NCBI GenBank assembly: GCA_965232255.1
Contig: OZ246962.1
Span: 3,410,001-3,474,000 of the forward strand
DNA from: Endozoicomonas sp965232255
Lineage (GTDB): Bacteria; Pseudomonadota; Gammaproteobacteria; Pseudomonadales; Endozoicomonadaceae
Length of the DNA: 64,000 bases
Reading direction: 5' to 3'
Shown here: piece after piece, positions 45,801-55,290 of the stretch
How positions within the stretch are numbered: position 1 is the first letter of the stretch
Layout of the letters: each line of letters starts with the position of its first letter
Notes under the pieces: generated by a model
The model's database searches: none
The model's input: only the letters and a program-made list of their open reading frames with translations
What the model was told of the DNA's origin: nothing
Made by a program: the position numbers and the translations under genes

Positions 45801-47709
45801 TGGCGAATGCCTCACGGAATGTTGGACCAGCCTTTTGCAGATCCACAGGACGACGTCCAGCCACGCGCAGCAGAAAATCGTGAATCCAGATGGTCTCACC
45901 GGCATTACTACGCACCAGGTAAGGGTTTTCTCCCAGGACCCGCAGTCCCAGATTTTTCATAATGGGAATCTGGTCTGCCAGGGCTAGTGGCTTGACAAAA
46001 TGGTACAGCTTCAGGTGCACCTGACGTTCATCGTCGTCCTGAGTCTGGTAAAACTCCATGGACAATGGTCTACCGTCGTCCATCTTGACGAAGTGGTTAA
46101 TATCCGCAACGGCTGACTGTGGACGAAAAGCCTCCTGATAGGCAGCGCTGAAACCATTGGCAAAACGCGTCAGCAGTTTGTTACCGCGCACCTCGCCAAA
46201 TGTCTCCAGCACACCGGCACGCAACTCATCGCTCCAGGAAGCGGCAGCACGCATGATCTCGTGGTCGATCACCTCCTGATTGAAATCCACGCGTCCTTTG
46301 AGCTTGAAGATAAAATGCACCCGGGCCAGCACAGACTCGGAGAAGTAGGTGGTAAATTCGCTGTCTTCCGCCCCGAGCTGCCGACAAAGAATCTCTTCGG
46401 CCCGCTGGCGCAGATTGGTGCTGTAAATCTCCCGGGGCACAAACAACAAGGCAGAACAGAATGGTCCGTAGGGGTCCTGACGAATAAAGACCTTAACCTG
46501 CTTGCGCTCCTGGATACGCAGGATTGACATGGCCGTCTCAAACAGTTCATCCTGACTGGTCTGGAACAGCTCATCGCGAGGATAGATTTCCAGAATCTGG
46601 ATCAGATCCTTACCGTGGTGGCTTTTCGGGTCCAGCCCGGAGCGCTGGATAATGCCCGCAATCTTGTAACGAATATAGGGGATGGCATAAGGCGTCTTAC
46701 GATATACCGGTGACGTATACAGACCGACGATCCGCGCTTCGCCAACAATCTGGCCCTGGTCGTCGAACCGACGTACGGTAATGAAGTCCGGGTAGGCCGG
46801 GCGATGAACACTGGAGCGCACTGATGCCTTAGAAAATGACAGTCGTTCAGTAAGCTCAAACAGGTCATACTCAACAAAAGGCTCCAGCGCCAACTGACCA
46901 GGTTCTGCTTCATCCGCCGGACGCAGCAGACCCAGCAGTGATTCCGACGGCCTGATCAACTGACGACGACCGTCGTTTTCTGTAACGATCAGCTCCTCAT
47001 AACCCAAAAAGGTGAAGTTGTCGTCCAATAGCCATTCAAGAAAGGCCTGTACCTCATCTTCCGCTTCCGGAAAGTCGCCATTGGGCAAACGTCCAGCCGC
47101 ACTGGCTAAACGTTGCACCCGTGTTTTCATCTGCCCAAAATCATCCACCACCCTGGCTACATCACCGAGCACGGCACTGAGCTGCTCGTACAGTCGCTCC
47201 AGCTCTTCCGGCTCCTCGATGCGGTCGATCTCCAGGTAAACAAACGCCTCGGGACTGATAAACTCATCAGCCACCGGCTGTCGGGAAAACACCAGGTTGT
47301 GCTCAGCAGAACGGCGCGATTGCAGCACGCCGTTACGCAGTAAATGGATGGTGAGTCCGCTCTCGTTCAGCTTCATCCTGAGCGAGTCGACGACAAAAGG
47401 CATATCCCGGTGCAGGATACATACGACGGTGTGAGTAGAATGCCAGCCATGCTGGTTAAATTGCGGATTAATGATCTTGATACGTGGCAAGTCAGGATCA
47501 TGAAACTGAATAAACTGCCAGAATGAGCGGGTGGCGCCCAACATATCCTGCCAGTTAGCCGCCAGCAGATCGGCAGCGGTGTCGAGCGAGTAATACTGCC
47601 AAACAAACTCACGCACGCTCGCTATTTGTTCCGGTACCAGTGAGGGAGCAAGATCATCGATCAATTTGCCCAGCAGCTCCTCACGTTCCTGAATCGTTAA
47701 CGCCCCCAT
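42859..47709 (-). CDS. gdhB: NAD-specific glutamate dehydrogenase, large (180-kDa) type
   Basis: 1616 residues, the size of the L_180 class known from Pseudomonas and Streptomyces. N-terminal ACT-like regulatory regions are followed by the catalytic core, where GGKVARGGLRWSDRIEDYRTE (about 810-830) and the glycine-rich VGAKGGFVPKRLP (about 846) carry the substrate-lysine and cofactor sites. IGDMSGDVFGNGML is a further class signature. It oxidises glutamate to 2-oxoglutarate and ammonia with NAD, mainly for amino-acid catabolism. It stands alone and is divergent from the moxR operon. Confidence 0.95.
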   Translation of the reverse strand: MGALTIQEREELLGKLIDDLAPSLVPEQIASVREFVWQYYSLDTAADLLAANWQDMLGATRSFWQFIQFHDPDLPRIKIINPQFNQHGWHSTHTVVCILHRDMPFVVDSLRMKLNESGLTIHLLRNGVLQSRRSAEHNLVFSRQPVADEFISPEAFVYLEIDRIEEPEELERLYEQLSAVLGDVARVVDDFGQMKTRVQRLASAAGRLPNGDFPEAEDEVQAFLEWLLDDNFTFLGYEELIVTENDGRRQLIRPSESLLGLLRPADEAEPGQLALEPFVEYDLFELTERLSFSKASVRSSVHRPAYPDFITVRRFDDQGQIVGEARIVGLYTSPVYRKTPYAIPYIRYKIAGIIQRSGLDPKSHHGKDLIQILEIYPRDELFQTSQDELFETAMSILRIQERKQVKVFIRQDPYGPFCSALLFVPREIYSTNLRQRAEEILCRQLGAEDSEFTTYFSESVLARVHFIFKLKGRVDFNQEVIDHEIMRAAASWSDELRAGVLETFGEVRGNKLLTRFANGFSAAYQEAFRPQSAVADINHFVKMDDGRPLSMEFYQTQDDDERQVHLKLYHFVKPLALADQIPIMKNLGLRVLGENPYLVRSNAGETIWIHDFLLRVAGRRPVDLQKAGPTFREAFAKIWLGEVENDRFNRLVLSAGLSWRQVNMLRTYARYLKQIRIGVSQSYIAETLDNNITITRLLVEMFETRFDPTLELSQTQRLAQQQTIAQKILQALDQVEVLSEDKVLRWYQNVIKATLRTNFYQLDEAGNPKSYISLKMSAREIPEIPKPAPLYEIFVYSPSVEGVHLRGGKVARGGLRWSDRIEDYRTEILGLVKAQQVKNALIVPVGAKGGFVPKRLPAGGSREQVLEEAIRSYKTFIRGLLDVTDNLVDGQVVHPQGVLMYDDSDSYLVVAADKGTATFSDIANGIAADYGFWLGDAFASGGSAGYDHKKMGITARGTWVSVQRHFREQGINVQEDVITTVGIGDMSGDVFGNGMLSSRTIALVGAFNHQHIFVDPNPDVAQSFAERQRLFDLPRSSWEDYDQSLISEGGGIFSRKAKSIAITPAMAERFGITASHLPPNELIRSMLRAPVDLLWNGGIGTYVKAMSETNTDVGDKANDPLRINGCEMQARVVGEGGNLGLSQLGRVEYALQEGRLNTDFIDNSGGVDCSDHEVNIKILLNDIIARGDMTLKQRNQLLESMTEDVSALVLTNNYRQTQAISVVEADVSKRMGEYRRFIEHLESLGKLDRMIEFLPDNDALAERAASGKGLTRPELSLLISYSKADLKEALLNSSVIDDEYLAGEIYTAFPQALVEAYPEEIKQHRLRKEIISTQIANHLIDMMGITFVHRLQLTSGASAAEIARAFTASRDVFDVPRYWAMIEQLDYQVDSALQYRMIGSLIKLLRRTTRWFIRLKRQDLMVAECVDHYGPRVKEFAERFAELLSDEERAELDDAMIALTSQGVPEELARMVAGHRYLLSALPVIRAADETGVPLEVAIRTFFAIGSRLELGWYGHALSQLEVTNHWQSLARDSARDELNWQQRKLTMGLIGMARDGVPIEQTMDEWLVNNHAQIARWQTMLADIRNAPQADLAMFAVANRELMDLAQVSLQGGNG

Positions 47710-47975
47710 TCCCTGACTTCTCCAATAGGTATGCTTGTTGCTGTATGGACTAGACCATCAACCCTGAAGCGCCTATATTTTAGAGCGCCGTCAAGAGCAT
47801 GGCCGTCAACCGTAAAGCAATCGCCAAGACTCAAGTCAGGGGCTTATCAACAGTCAAAATCGTTTGTAAACTTTCCCGACCGTCATGTGGAACTTGCCGG
47901 AGTCGGCGCAGTTCAGGACCCTTCATTGCACACCCTGCGAAGAACGCAGACACTTCCGGGTTGAAATCGGATTGG
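47710..47975. promoter_or_regulatory. Divergent promoter region of gdhB and the moxR operon
   Basis: 266 bases between two divergent starts. A partial dyad (GCGCC, TATATTTTAG, GCGC) occurs near 47770-47793 and includes a TATA-like box usable on either strand. No binding site can be assigned. The open frame extending from 47799 into moxR has no family-like sequence before 47976. Confidence 0.4.
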
Positions 47976-48953
47976 ATGAGTATGTCAACGAGCCACTGTT
48001 TTACACAGTTCAGTCAGCTGAAAAATTATCTTTGCAGCGCCATCATTGGTCAAGAGCATCTGGTCAACCGTTTGTTAATTACCTTGCTCGCCGATGGTCA
48101 TTTACTCGTTGAAGGTGCCCCTGGCCTGGCCAAGACTCGGGCAGTAAAAGCCTTGAGCGACGGCCTGGACGCCGATTTTCACCGCATCCAGTTCACTCCC
48201 GACTTATTACCGGCAGACGTCACAGGTACGGACATCTACCTACCGGAAGACGGCAGTTTTCGTTTTCAGCCAGGCCCAATTTTTCACAATCTGATTCTTG
48301 CCGACGAAATCAACCGGGCACCGGCCAAAGTTCAGTCGTCGCTGCTTGAGGCAATGGCCGAGCGTCAGGTCAGTGTGGGGCAAAAAACCTACCCACTGCC
48401 GCAAGTATTTATGGTGATGGCCACCCAGAATCCTATTGAGCAAGAAGGTACCTACCCACTGCCCGAAGCGCAGCTGGATCGTTTTCTGATGCACGTCCGG
48501 GTCGGCTACCCAGATGTTGCAGCCGAGCGAGCCATTCTGCGCCTCGCCCGGGGCGAGGCGATGCAGAACACCGTTGCCCGTCCTGAGGCGCCACTGGATC
48601 AGCAGACCATTCTCAGCGCACGCCAAGAGGTGCTGGCGGTGCATATGGAGCCGAGCGTTGAGGAATACATCGTGCAATTAATCAATGCCTCGCGCTATCC
48701 GGCTAGTTACAGCGATGCCCTGCGCGGCTGGCTTGACTACGGCGCCAGCCCACGCGGCACCATCGCCCTGGACCGCTGTGCCCGCGCCCACGCGTGGCTC
48801 CATGACCGTGATTTTGTCAGCCCTGATGATGTACAGGCGGTGGCCCATGATGTATTGCGCCATCGTCTGTTATTGAGCTTTGAAGCTGAAGCTGAAGGTA
48901 AGGATGCTGATTATATTATCAGTCAACTGTTGTCTATTGTGCCGACAGCCTGA
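47976..48953 (+). CDS. MoxR-family AAA+ ATPase
   Basis: 325 residues from ATG 47976, with a second ATG two codons later as an alternative. MoxR features: Walker A EGAPGLAKT (about 48), FTPDLLPADVTGTD, Walker B LILADEINRAPAKVQS, and the sensor block FMVMATQNPIEQEGTYPLPEAQLDRF. MoxR ATPases act as chaperone-like partners of VWA proteins. It heads the operon with DUF58, DUF4381 and Bat proteins, the usual aerotolerance-type arrangement. Confidence 0.93.
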   Translation: MSMSTSHCFTQFSQLKNYLCSAIIGQEHLVNRLLITLLADGHLLVEGAPGLAKTRAVKALSDGLDADFHRIQFTPDLLPADVTGTDIYLPEDGSFRFQPGPIFHNLILADEINRAPAKVQSSLLEAMAERQVSVGQKTYPLPQVFMVMATQNPIEQEGTYPLPEAQLDRFLMHVRVGYPDVAAERAILRLARGEAMQNTVARPEAPLDQQTILSARQEVLAVHMEPSVEEYIVQLINASRYPASYSDALRGWLDYGASPRGTIALDRCARAHAWLHDRDFVSPDDVQAVAHDVLRHRLLLSFEAEAEGKDADYIISQLLSIVPTA

Positions 48954-48968
48954 GGTAAATCAAGCATT

Positions 48969-49916
48969 ATGAGCGGTGCTTACTGTACCTTACAGGAGCT
49001 GGTCAATCTGCGTCTGCTGGCCAGGGACCTGCCACTGTTTCGCCCGGGACGTAGCCAGCAACAGATGCTCGGCAATGCCCCCTCCCCATTCAAAGGCCGG
49101 GGCATCGATTTTGAAGAGGTACGCGCCTACCAGTTCGGTGACGATATCCGTACCATCGACTGGCGCGTTACCGCCCGACGTCTGAAGCCGCACACCAAAG
49201 TTTTCCGGGAGGAGCGCGAGCGGCCGGTGATGATTGCCCTGGATCAGAGCCATACCATGTTCTTTGGCTCCCGACTCAACTTCAAATCGGTCACCGCTGC
49301 CGAAGTTGCTGCTCTCATCGCCTGGGCTACGCTGCATCACGGCGATCGCATTGGCGGAGTGATTTTTAACGAGCATGAATGGCATGAGGTTCGTCCACGC
49401 CGCTCGCGCAAGGCACTGATGCACTGGCTTAACCAGACCGAACAGATGAACCGCAAATTGCACTTGGCCACGATCGTCAGCCAAGATATTGGTGCTGGTC
49501 TGACCAAGGCTTTACGTCATCTGCGTCGAGTAGCTCACCCCGGCACCCAGATATTCCTGGTCAGTGACTTTGCCCGGGTCAGCGATGAAGCCGAGCAACA
49601 CCTGGCACACCTGGCTCGGCATAATGAGCTGTTGGCCATCAAGGTGAATGATCCGCTGGAACAGGAACTGCCCACCCCCGGTTACTACCGCATCACTGAC
49701 GGTATGCATGACCTGACCATTAATACCGCTCGTCCTGAATTGCGGCGACAGTTTCACCAGCACTATCAACGCCAGCAAGAACAGTTACAAACTATGCTGC
49801 TGCGCTATCGTATTGGACTGGTATCCATCAGCGCAGCGCAGCCCACGGTCAGTCAGCTTGGCGGCCCGACCCATTCCACTGCTGAGCCAGCTGGCGCTGG
49901 CCCATCACGAGGTTAG
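48969..49916 (+). CDS. DUF58-domain protein of the Bat operon
   Basis: 315 residues. The DUF58 hallmark RGIDFEEVRAYQFGDDIRTI, followed by DWRVTARRLKPHTKVFREER, lies at about 45-82. A VWA-like region follows with MIALDQSHTMFFGSRL (about 90) and the FLVSDFARVSDEAE block. Proteins of this type sit between MoxR and BatA across proteobacteria; their molecular role is unknown. Start is 15 bases after moxR; the next gene follows after 2 bases. Confidence 0.92.
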   Translation: MSGAYCTLQELVNLRLLARDLPLFRPGRSQQQMLGNAPSPFKGRGIDFEEVRAYQFGDDIRTIDWRVTARRLKPHTKVFREERERPVMIALDQSHTMFFGSRLNFKSVTAAEVAALIAWATLHHGDRIGGVIFNEHEWHEVRPRRSRKALMHWLNQTEQMNRKLHLATIVSQDIGAGLTKALRHLRRVAHPGTQIFLVSDFARVSDEAEQHLAHLARHNELLAIKVNDPLEQELPTPGYYRITDGMHDLTINTARPELRRQFHQHYQRQQEQLQTMLLRYRIGLVSISAAQPTVSQLGGPTHSTAEPAGAGPSRG

Positions 49917-49918
49917 CT

Positions 49919-50386
49919 ATGGATGGCTTATCACTGGAGCAACTGCGTCCCAACCACCTGCCCGAACCAATAAGCTGGTGGCCACCAGCCATTGGTTGGT
50001 GGCTAGTGTCAGCCGTGGCCATTATTGCCCTGACGATTGTGGCACTGTACGTCTATCGTCGTTGGCAACAAAACCGTTATCGCGCCAAAGCCCTGCAACT
50101 GGCCGACGAAGCGCTTGACCGCTACCAACAGCACCAGAATCCCCGGCAACTGGCCCAAGAGTGCAACGAACTGTTGAAACGAGTAGCTCTGCACACCTTT
50201 CCCAAAGAACGTGTTGCTGGTCTGACCGGCACTGCCTGGCGTGACTTTCTGGCCACCACGGGCGACTTGCCCCAGTTCCGTGACCACAGTGCGTTTACTA
50301 ATGATCGTTACAACCCCAACGCGCAACTGAGCGTTGCTGACATTTATGAACTGACCCGGCGCTGGATAAAAAAACATCATGCTTGA
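49919..50386 (+). CDS. DUF4381 membrane protein of the Bat operon
   Basis: 155 residues. After a short LRPNHLPEPISWWPPAIGWW segment there is one transmembrane helix (about 27-46) and a cytoplasmic helical domain with YELTRRWIKKHH at the end. This matches the DUF4381 family found in moxR-bat operons. It overlaps batA by 8 bases, indicating coupled translation. Confidence 0.9.
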   Translation: MDGLSLEQLRPNHLPEPISWWPPAIGWWLVSAVAIIALTIVALYVYRRWQQNRYRAKALQLADEALDRYQQHQNPRQLAQECNELLKRVALHTFPKERVAGLTGTAWRDFLATTGDLPQFRDHSAFTNDRYNPNAQLSVADIYELTRRWIKKHHA

Positions 50387-51428
50387 GCTTGAATGGCCCT
50401 GGATACTGCTTGCCCTGCCCCTACCGTTGCTGGTGTACCGATTGGTAACACCAGCTGGCAAGAACGACGCCCCGCTGCATATTCCTTTCTACGGCCAGCT
50501 ATCCACCCTGGTCGGCGAGGAGCGAGCCGATATGGACAGTCGCAGTGGTCGGCGCCTGGTTCTGCCCGGCCTGATCTGGACCCTGCTGCTGTTGGCAGCC
50601 AGTAAACCGCTCTGGCTGGGTGAGCCGGTCACCCTACAGGATAATGGTCGCGACCTGATGATGGCTGTGGATTTGTCCGGCAGTATGGAGATGAACGACA
50701 TGGTGTTTAATGGACGGCAGGTTGACCGGCTCAGTGCTACCAAAAACGTCCTTGATGACTTTATTGAGCGACGTCGTGGTGACCGGCTCGGGTTGATCCT
50801 TTTTGGCACCCAAGCATATCTGCAAGCGCCACTGACCTTCGATCGAACTACGGTAAAAACCCTGCTCAATGAATCGGGCATCGGTATGGCCGGCAACCAG
50901 ACCGCCATTGGCGATGCGCTGGGTCTAGCAGTGAAACAACTGCGCCAGCGCCCGCAGCAGAGTCGGGTACTGGTACTGCTTACCGACGGCGCTAACACCG
51001 CCGGGCAGATATCCCCTATTCAGGCTGCACGCATTGCCAAAGAAGAGGGCATCAAAATCTACGCCATCGGCCTCGGAGCGGACGAGATGGTCGAACGCAG
51101 CCTGTTTGGTACCAGGCGAGTCAACCCGTCGGCCGACCTTGACGAGCAAACGTTGCAGGAGATGGCTGACCTGACTGGCGGCAAGTACTTCCGCGCCCGC
51201 AACATTGATGAACTGAACCAGATTTACGCCCTGCTGGATGAACTGGAACCCACGGCGCAAGAAGAAGAGACCTTCCGTCCCAGCAAAAACCTGTTTTTCT
51301 GGCCGCTGGGACTGGCGTTGGTGCTGAGTGTGTTGCGGGCTGCTCTCGAGATTAAAGGCGTGCGCAACATCTTGCTGAAATGGCAAAACGTCAGCAAAAC
51401 AGCCCAGCGACGGAGGGCTGCGCGATGA
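50379..51428 (+). CDS. batA: BatA-like VWA-domain membrane protein
   Basis: 349 residues. N-terminal membrane helices (ILLALPLPLLVYRLV; LIWTLLLLAASKPLWLG) precede a von Willebrand A domain with the MIDAS motif MAVDLSGSMEMND (about 90-102) and later TDGANTAGQ. A C-terminal helix (FFWPLGLALVLSVLRAALE) closes the protein. It is thought to present the VWA domain to the periplasm in the Bat complex. Its stop overlaps the batB start (ATGA). Confidence 0.92.
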   Translation: MLELEWPWILLALPLPLLVYRLVTPAGKNDAPLHIPFYGQLSTLVGEERADMDSRSGRRLVLPGLIWTLLLLAASKPLWLGEPVTLQDNGRDLMMAVDLSGSMEMNDMVFNGRQVDRLSATKNVLDDFIERRRGDRLGLILFGTQAYLQAPLTFDRTTVKTLLNESGIGMAGNQTAIGDALGLAVKQLRQRPQQSRVLVLLTDGANTAGQISPIQAARIAKEEGIKIYAIGLGADEMVERSLFGTRRVNPSADLDEQTLQEMADLTGGKYFRARNIDELNQIYALLDELEPTAQEEETFRPSKNLFFWPLGLALVLSVLRAALEIKGVRNILLKWQNVSKTAQRRRAAR

Positions 51429-53296
51429 TCGCCCAGTTCCACTTTTTGCGCCCGCTGTGGCTACTGATGCTGCTGCCGTGTATTGTCCTGGTGCTGATGT
51501 TCTGGCGTCAGCGGCAAAACCTGGGCACTTGGTCGAAAGTCATTGCCCCTACCCTTCTCCCCTGGCTATTGCCAGGTGGTGAACAGCAACGTCCCGTGCG
51601 CTGGCCGCTGCTGCTATTGCTGAGCGGCTGGCTAGTGGCTTGTCTCGCCCTGGCTGGCCCTACCTGGGAGAAACTGCCGGTGCCGGTCAGTAAAAACCAG
51701 CAGCCACTGGTGGTGGTGGTTGATCTCTCCTATCTCACTTATGCCTCAGATCTCTCCCCCAACCGGCTGACGCGAGTGCGCTTTAAACTGCAAGACCTGT
51801 TTAACCAGCGCAAAGATGGCCTCACCGCATTAGTGGCCTACGCCGGTTCAGCTCATACGGTCGCTCCGTTAACCGACGACAGTCGTACACTTAATAATCT
51901 GATCCAGGCGCTTGGCCCGGAAATTATGCCTTTGCAGGAGATCTCGTCCACCTCCGCCGGTCCAGTAGCGGCAGTGCGCCAGGCCCAGCGGTTGATTACT
52001 CAAGGTGGCAATGAGGCTGGTGAAATCCTGCTGGTTACCGGCAATATCAGCGCCAGCCAGGCGGAGCAAATTACCAGACAGCTAAAAGGCAGCGATATTC
52101 GCCTGTCGGTGCTGGGCACTGGTACTGAACAGGGAGCGCCGATCCCGCTGCCCGATGGCGGTTATCTCAAAGACAGCCAAGGCACTATCGTGGTGCCGCA
52201 ACTGGAGCGCGGCCGTTTGCAGCAACTGGCCCGGACCAATGGCGGGCAGTACCAGACCATGACCATCGGCGACAGTGATCTGCAAGCATTGTTGCCAGTA
52301 CTGGCTGGCACCGAGCCGGTGGAGCACACCAGCGGACGAGAGTTTGATCAGTGGTACGATGCCGGTTACTGGCTGGTCTGGCTGTTGTTGCCAATAGCCC
52401 TGCTTGGCTTTCGCCGAGGCTGGCTGCTGGTACTTATGGTTACTTTAACACCCTTGGCACCGCAGGCTCAGGCTTTTAGTTGGGATGATCTGTGGCAGAC
52501 CCGCGATCAACAAGGTCAGACGGCAATGCAAGCAGGCGACGCAACCGAAGCGGCAGCACTGTTTGCCAATCCTCAGTGGCGGGCACAGGCTTTATACGAC
52601 AATGGACAGTTTGAGCAGTCTGCCGCTGCCCTTGCTGGGGCTGCGGGAGCCAATGCCGCCTATAACCAGGGTAATGCACTGGCTAAGGCCGGTAAGCTGG
52701 AAGAAGCGCTTGAGGCATACGACCGTGCCCTGGCACAGCAACCGGATATGGCAGATGCCCGGTTTAATCGCAACCTGGTTGAGCAGTTGTTGAAGCAACA
52801 GCAACAGCAACAGCAAAATCAACAATCACCACAGGATCAGCAATCTGGACAAAAGCAACAGTCGCAGCAGAATCAGCAATCCGGACAGGATCAGCAGTCG
52901 CAGCAGAATCAGCAATCTGGACAGAATCAGCAGTCGCAAGAAAATCAACAAGCATCGGAAAGTCAATCCGGGCAGACTGATCAGCGTTCACCTCAAGATG
53001 AACAGCAAAGGGAACAGGACAGTCAAAACCAACAGTCCCCTGATGGCGAACAGGATTCGCAAGAGCCAGAAAACGCCAATGCTAGGCAACCTGGTGAAGA
53101 CTCAGGCGAACAAGCGCAACAGCAAAGTGAAGCCGCTCAAGTACAAGAGTCGGAACCGCTCTCTGGCAAACAGCAAGCTATCGAAAGTTGGCTAAGAACC
53201 ATTCCCGATGACCCCGGCGGTTTGTTGCGCAGAAAATTCCTGCAACAGCAACGCGCTGTGCAGCAGCAAAAAATAATTGAGGGCGCGTCATGGTAA
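51425..53296 (+). CDS. batB: BatB/BatC-like fusion: VWA domain, TPRs and Gln-rich tail
   Basis: 623 residues from the ATG overlapping the batA stop. Two N-terminal membrane helices are followed by a degenerate VWA domain with VVVDLSYLTYASD (so not a canonical DxSxS MIDAS). Another helix near 315-340 leads to TPR repeats (NAAYNQGNALAKAGKLEEAL at about 415-435). Then comes a 150-residue low-complexity tract of Gln, Ser, Asn and Glu. It joins what are separate BatB and BatC proteins in some bacteria. The polar tail probably lies outside the membrane. The batD start overlaps its last codons. Confidence 0.9.
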   Translation: MIAQFHFLRPLWLLMLLPCIVLVLMFWRQRQNLGTWSKVIAPTLLPWLLPGGEQQRPVRWPLLLLLSGWLVACLALAGPTWEKLPVPVSKNQQPLVVVVDLSYLTYASDLSPNRLTRVRFKLQDLFNQRKDGLTALVAYAGSAHTVAPLTDDSRTLNNLIQALGPEIMPLQEISSTSAGPVAAVRQAQRLITQGGNEAGEILLVTGNISASQAEQITRQLKGSDIRLSVLGTGTEQGAPIPLPDGGYLKDSQGTIVVPQLERGRLQQLARTNGGQYQTMTIGDSDLQALLPVLAGTEPVEHTSGREFDQWYDAGYWLVWLLLPIALLGFRRGWLLVLMVTLTPLAPQAQAFSWDDLWQTRDQQGQTAMQAGDATEAAALFANPQWRAQALYDNGQFEQSAAALAGAAGANAAYNQGNALAKAGKLEEALEAYDRALAQQPDMADARFNRNLVEQLLKQQQQQQQNQQSPQDQQSGQKQQSQQNQQSGQDQQSQQNQQSGQNQQSQENQQASESQSGQTDQRSPQDEQQREQDSQNQQSPDGEQDSQEPENANARQPGEDSGEQAQQQSEAAQVQESEPLSGKQQAIESWLRTIPDDPGGLLRRKFLQQQRAVQQQKIIEGASW

Positions 53297-55101
53297 ACCT
53301 GACAACCTTTGTCCACTTTTTTCTTACGCGTTTGGCAATGATACTGAATTTGATAATGAGCCCTCTGATGCGCCCAATTATTTTAACGACACTCGCCGTT
53401 TTAATTATTCCGCTTGATGCCCTGGCCGCTTTCACTGCCAGCGTCGACAGAACATCCATCGCCAGTCATGAATCGCTGGAGTTGACCCTGCGCACCGATG
53501 AGAGCACCAGTGCCTCTCCCGACTTGACACCACTGGACCGGGACTTCGATGTACTGGGCACTCGGCAGCAACAGACCACACGGATCATCAATGGCCGCAG
53601 TACCTATGCCCGGGACTGGGTTATAACGCTGGTGCCTAAACAGCAAGGCAACCTGATCATTCCGGCCATCGCTCTGGGTGATCAACAGAGCCAGCCAATC
53701 AGCATCACCGTCAGCAATGATTCGGCAGACACTGCCACTACTGGCCCACTGTTGATGAGGGCCGAAGTCAGCAGCGAGAGCGTCTATGTGCAGCAAGAGC
53801 TGCTGCTGAGCGTGCAAATTCTCTTTAGCATCCCATTGTACGACGATAATCGTTTAAGTGCTTTGGACATCAGCGACGCATTGGTGCAACAACTGGGTGA
53901 AACCCGCAAGTTTGATACCGTCATCGACGGCGTGCGTTACCAGGGTTTTGAACTGAAATACGCCATCCATCCGCAAAGCGCCGGTGAACTGACCATACCA
54001 TCACTGACGTTTTCCGGCGTGGCCGCTGATACGCGGGACCCATTTATCAGTGGCATATTTTCCAGCAGCGGCAAGCCTGTGCAAACCCGCTCGCCGGAAA
54101 TACAAGTGACAGTCAAACCCCGGCCCGATAACTATCCGGCTAACGATCCGTGGTTACCTGCACGACAACTGACCATCGAAGAACAGTGGAGCCAACCGCT
54201 GAATAACCTGAAGGTGGGCGATGCCATTACCCGAACCATCACCGTCACTGCCGATGGTCTTAGCGCTGCCCAACTTCCTCCCATCCTGATGCCACAACCT
54301 CAGGGCGTAAACAGTTACCCGGACAAGTCCAACACTCAGGACCGCGAAACCCTGAAGGGCATTCAGGGTCAACGTACTGACTCCATCGCCATGATTCCCA
54401 CTCAGCCGGGCAAAATTACCCTACCGGCCATCGACTATCCCTGGTTTGATACCGATAGTGGCGAGGTCAGGATCGCCACTATTGCGGCGATCGAAATCGA
54501 TGTGGCGCCAGCTCCGCAAACAGCAACCCTGAGCGCACCAGCTCCGGTAGCCACACCTGTCCAGTGTCCACCAGCCGTTGAGTGCCCAACTCCGAACATT
54601 GATCGCCCGCTGTGGCAAACTGCTGCGCCCTGGCAAGGTCTTAGCGCACTGTTTGCCTTACTGTGGCTGGGCACTCTGAGCTTATGGTGGGCAAAAACCA
54701 GGCTGGCAGAAACCAGGCTGGCAAAAACCAGAGCCGCACTTGGAAACGAGCGAGAACCTGCACCCACCACGCTGCCATCAGAATCCGCAGCATTCAGCCG
54801 ACTGGAAGCGGCCTGTAAACAGGGGGATGGACAACAGGCACTGGACGCATTAAAAAACTGGAGTCGTGCATTCTGGCAAAACGAGCAGCTTACATCTCTG
54901 GCCCAATGTCTCGATCAGTGTAATTCCACGGAGTTGAACGCCGTCTGTAACCAGATATTGAGCGCACGCTACGGAGCACAACCGGCCACAACCGATCTGA
55001 CGCCCCTGCTAAATGATTTACTGGCAGCGTGCAGCGCAATGCGGCACCAGCGCACAACCAAGGATAGTGACCAGACACTCAACAAGCTCTATCCGCACTG
55101 A
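53290..55101 (+). CDS. batD: BatD-like protein
   Basis: 603 residues from an ATG overlapping the batB stop; a later Met (residue 27) would place a standard signal peptide (PIILTTLAVLIIPLDALA) at the N-terminus and may be the true start. The periplasmic part is a set of beta-sandwich domains with the BatD family blocks (ASVDRTSIASHESLELTL, then WVITLVPKQQGNLIIPAI). One transmembrane helix lies near 460-478. It completes the moxR-bat operon, whose loss affects stress tolerance or virulence in several bacteria. Confidence 0.9.
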   Translation: MVNLTTFVHFFLTRLAMILNLIMSPLMRPIILTTLAVLIIPLDALAAFTASVDRTSIASHESLELTLRTDESTSASPDLTPLDRDFDVLGTRQQQTTRIINGRSTYARDWVITLVPKQQGNLIIPAIALGDQQSQPISITVSNDSADTATTGPLLMRAEVSSESVYVQQELLLSVQILFSIPLYDDNRLSALDISDALVQQLGETRKFDTVIDGVRYQGFELKYAIHPQSAGELTIPSLTFSGVAADTRDPFISGIFSSSGKPVQTRSPEIQVTVKPRPDNYPANDPWLPARQLTIEEQWSQPLNNLKVGDAITRTITVTADGLSAAQLPPILMPQPQGVNSYPDKSNTQDRETLKGIQGQRTDSIAMIPTQPGKITLPAIDYPWFDTDSGEVRIATIAAIEIDVAPAPQTATLSAPAPVATPVQCPPAVECPTPNIDRPLWQTAAPWQGLSALFALLWLGTLSLWWAKTRLAETRLAKTRAALGNEREPAPTTLPSESAAFSRLEAACKQGDGQQALDALKNWSRAFWQNEQLTSLAQCLDQCNSTELNAVCNQILSARYGAQPATTDLTPLLNDLLAACSAMRHQRTTKDSDQTLNKLYPH

Positions 55102-55290
55102 TGCTCGTTGCCCTCATGCACCGGAGGGCATAAAGATGAGAGCCCCCGACAGAGTTTGCTAAATGGTACCAACAAACCCCATACCGCAACTGCTTTGTCG
55201 CAGACAGGCACCCAACTGAGCATAAACAACAACCACATTGACCAAAAACGCTATTCCCTCCGGCGGCCAAATAAGGTAAAAGTCCCCCTT

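Noticed and set aside
52790..52945. Short regularly spaced repeats resembling a CRISPR
   Set aside because: They are in-frame Gln-codon repeats inside batB with no unique spacers.
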